Shown: one piece after another, positions 5,050-5,353 of the stretch
Layout of the letters: the number at the start of each line of letters is the position of its first letter
Position numbering within the stretch: the stretch's first letter is position 1
Assembly (NCBI GenBank): GCA_030632465.1
Contig: DAOVUR010000139.1
Coordinates: 1-5,353 of the forward strand
From: a bacterium
GTDB lineage: Bacteria > Verrucomicrobiota > Kiritimatiellia > UBA8416 > CAMZLY01
Direction: 5' to 3'
DNA: 5,353 nucleotides
Notes under the pieces: model-generated
Seen by the model: only the letters and a program-made list of their open reading frames with translations
Databases searched by the model: none
What the model was told of the DNA's origin: nothing
Translations under genes and position numbers: made by a program

Positions 5050-5353
5050 TTACTTTTGACCAACCACCAAGAAATGTTTCTTCATTTCATCATAAATCTT
5101 AATATTACTAAATCCTGCATTACATAATTCTTCTTCAACTTTTCCTGGTTCATATCGTATGGAGGTTGGCGGTTCCGCGGACATCTCCTCATTCTTCCAA
5201 TCAACAATAAAGATCGTGCCGTTATCCTTTAATAATCTAAAAGCCTCCTTAAGAAGTTCCTCAGGCTCATCTATCTCATGATGCAGACTTATCATATATA
5301 CTAACTCAGCTAGGTCATCTTCAAGCGGAACAGCATGTTCCTCCATCTGCAAC
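5050..5353 (-). CDS. Class I SAM-dependent methyltransferase, C-terminal part (gene start beyond window)
   Basis: About 100 codons are visible on the minus strand, ending at TAA (5052-5050); the frame remains open to the right edge, so the N-terminal SAM-binding motif I (GxGxG) lies outside the window. The TTG at 5352-5350 is probably an internal leucine and not the start. Visible features are typical of the Methyltransf_11/25 group: PLEDDLAELVYMISLHH (motif II with the conserved acidic residue and a following LHH), an EPEELLKEAFRLLKDNG helix leading to the TIFIVDW strand (motif III), and a C-terminal EEELCNAGFSNIKIYDEMKKHFLVVG strand-helix-strand. The substrate cannot be deduced. It is convergent with the Hdr cluster and so probably not co-regulated with it. 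Its leucine codons differ from the Hdr genes (one CTA in eleven). Confidence 0.85.
   Translation of the reverse strand, partial: LQMEEHAVPLEDDLAELVYMISLHHEIDEPEELLKEAFRLLKDNGTIFIVDWKNEEMSAEPPTSIRYEPGKVEEELCNAGFSNIKIYDEMKKHFLVVGQK

Overview
The window is dominated by a plus-strand cluster (1-4925) of heterodisulfide-reductase (Hdr)-type electron-transfer genes. It is followed by a short convergent intergenic stretch and the 3' part of a minus-strand SAM methyltransferase gene that runs off the right edge. Nothing in the sequence identifies the organism. A soluble HdrA/HdrC/HdrB-type set without a visible hydrogenase gene, moderate-to-low GC, and dispersed-repeat debris of a type I associate with anaerobic environmental bacteria all suggest an anaerobic bacterium, possibly Desulfobacterota or a related lineage. 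That assignment is a low-confidence inference.

Layout: (1) 1-1386, 3' part of a large flavoprotein joining a GltD-like NAD(P)H oxidoreductase end, a cysteine-rich ferredoxin-like segment and an HdrA-like half-module. (2) 1386-3140, complete 584-residue HdrA. (3) 3152-3418, an 88-residue winged-helix-like protein. (4) 3430-3738, a 102-residue HdrC-type protein with two [4Fe-4S] motifs. (5) 3739-3962, a 224-bp AT-rich gap containing several repeat-like elements. (6) 3963-4925, a 320-residue HdrB/HdrD-type protein in which only the C-terminal CCG domain keeps its cysteines. (7) 4926-5049, convergent intergenic DNA with an inverted repeat. (8) 5050-5353, methyltransferase, minus strand, partial.

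Working model (inference): the GltD/HdrA-like flavoprotein takes electrons from, or gives them to, NAD(P)H. HdrA holds FAD and several [4Fe-4S] clusters and could bifurcate or confurcate electrons. HdrC relays them to the HdrB-like subunit, which can hold only one CCG-type cluster by its visible motifs. The complex therefore probably does not carry out the classical two-cluster CoM-S-S-CoB chemistry. The order hdrA, small protein, hdrC, hdrB recalls the hdrA-hyp-hdrC2-hdrB2 part of bacterial sulfur-oxidation (sHdr) operons, although this HdrA is full length and is paired with a GltD-like fusion. The physiological substrate cannot be read from the window.

The four genes from 1 to 3738 are separated by -1, 11 and 11 bp, each with a Shine-Dalgarno sequence, so they look like one operon. 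The HdrB-like gene belongs to the set by function, but the repeat-bearing gap separates it from the others.
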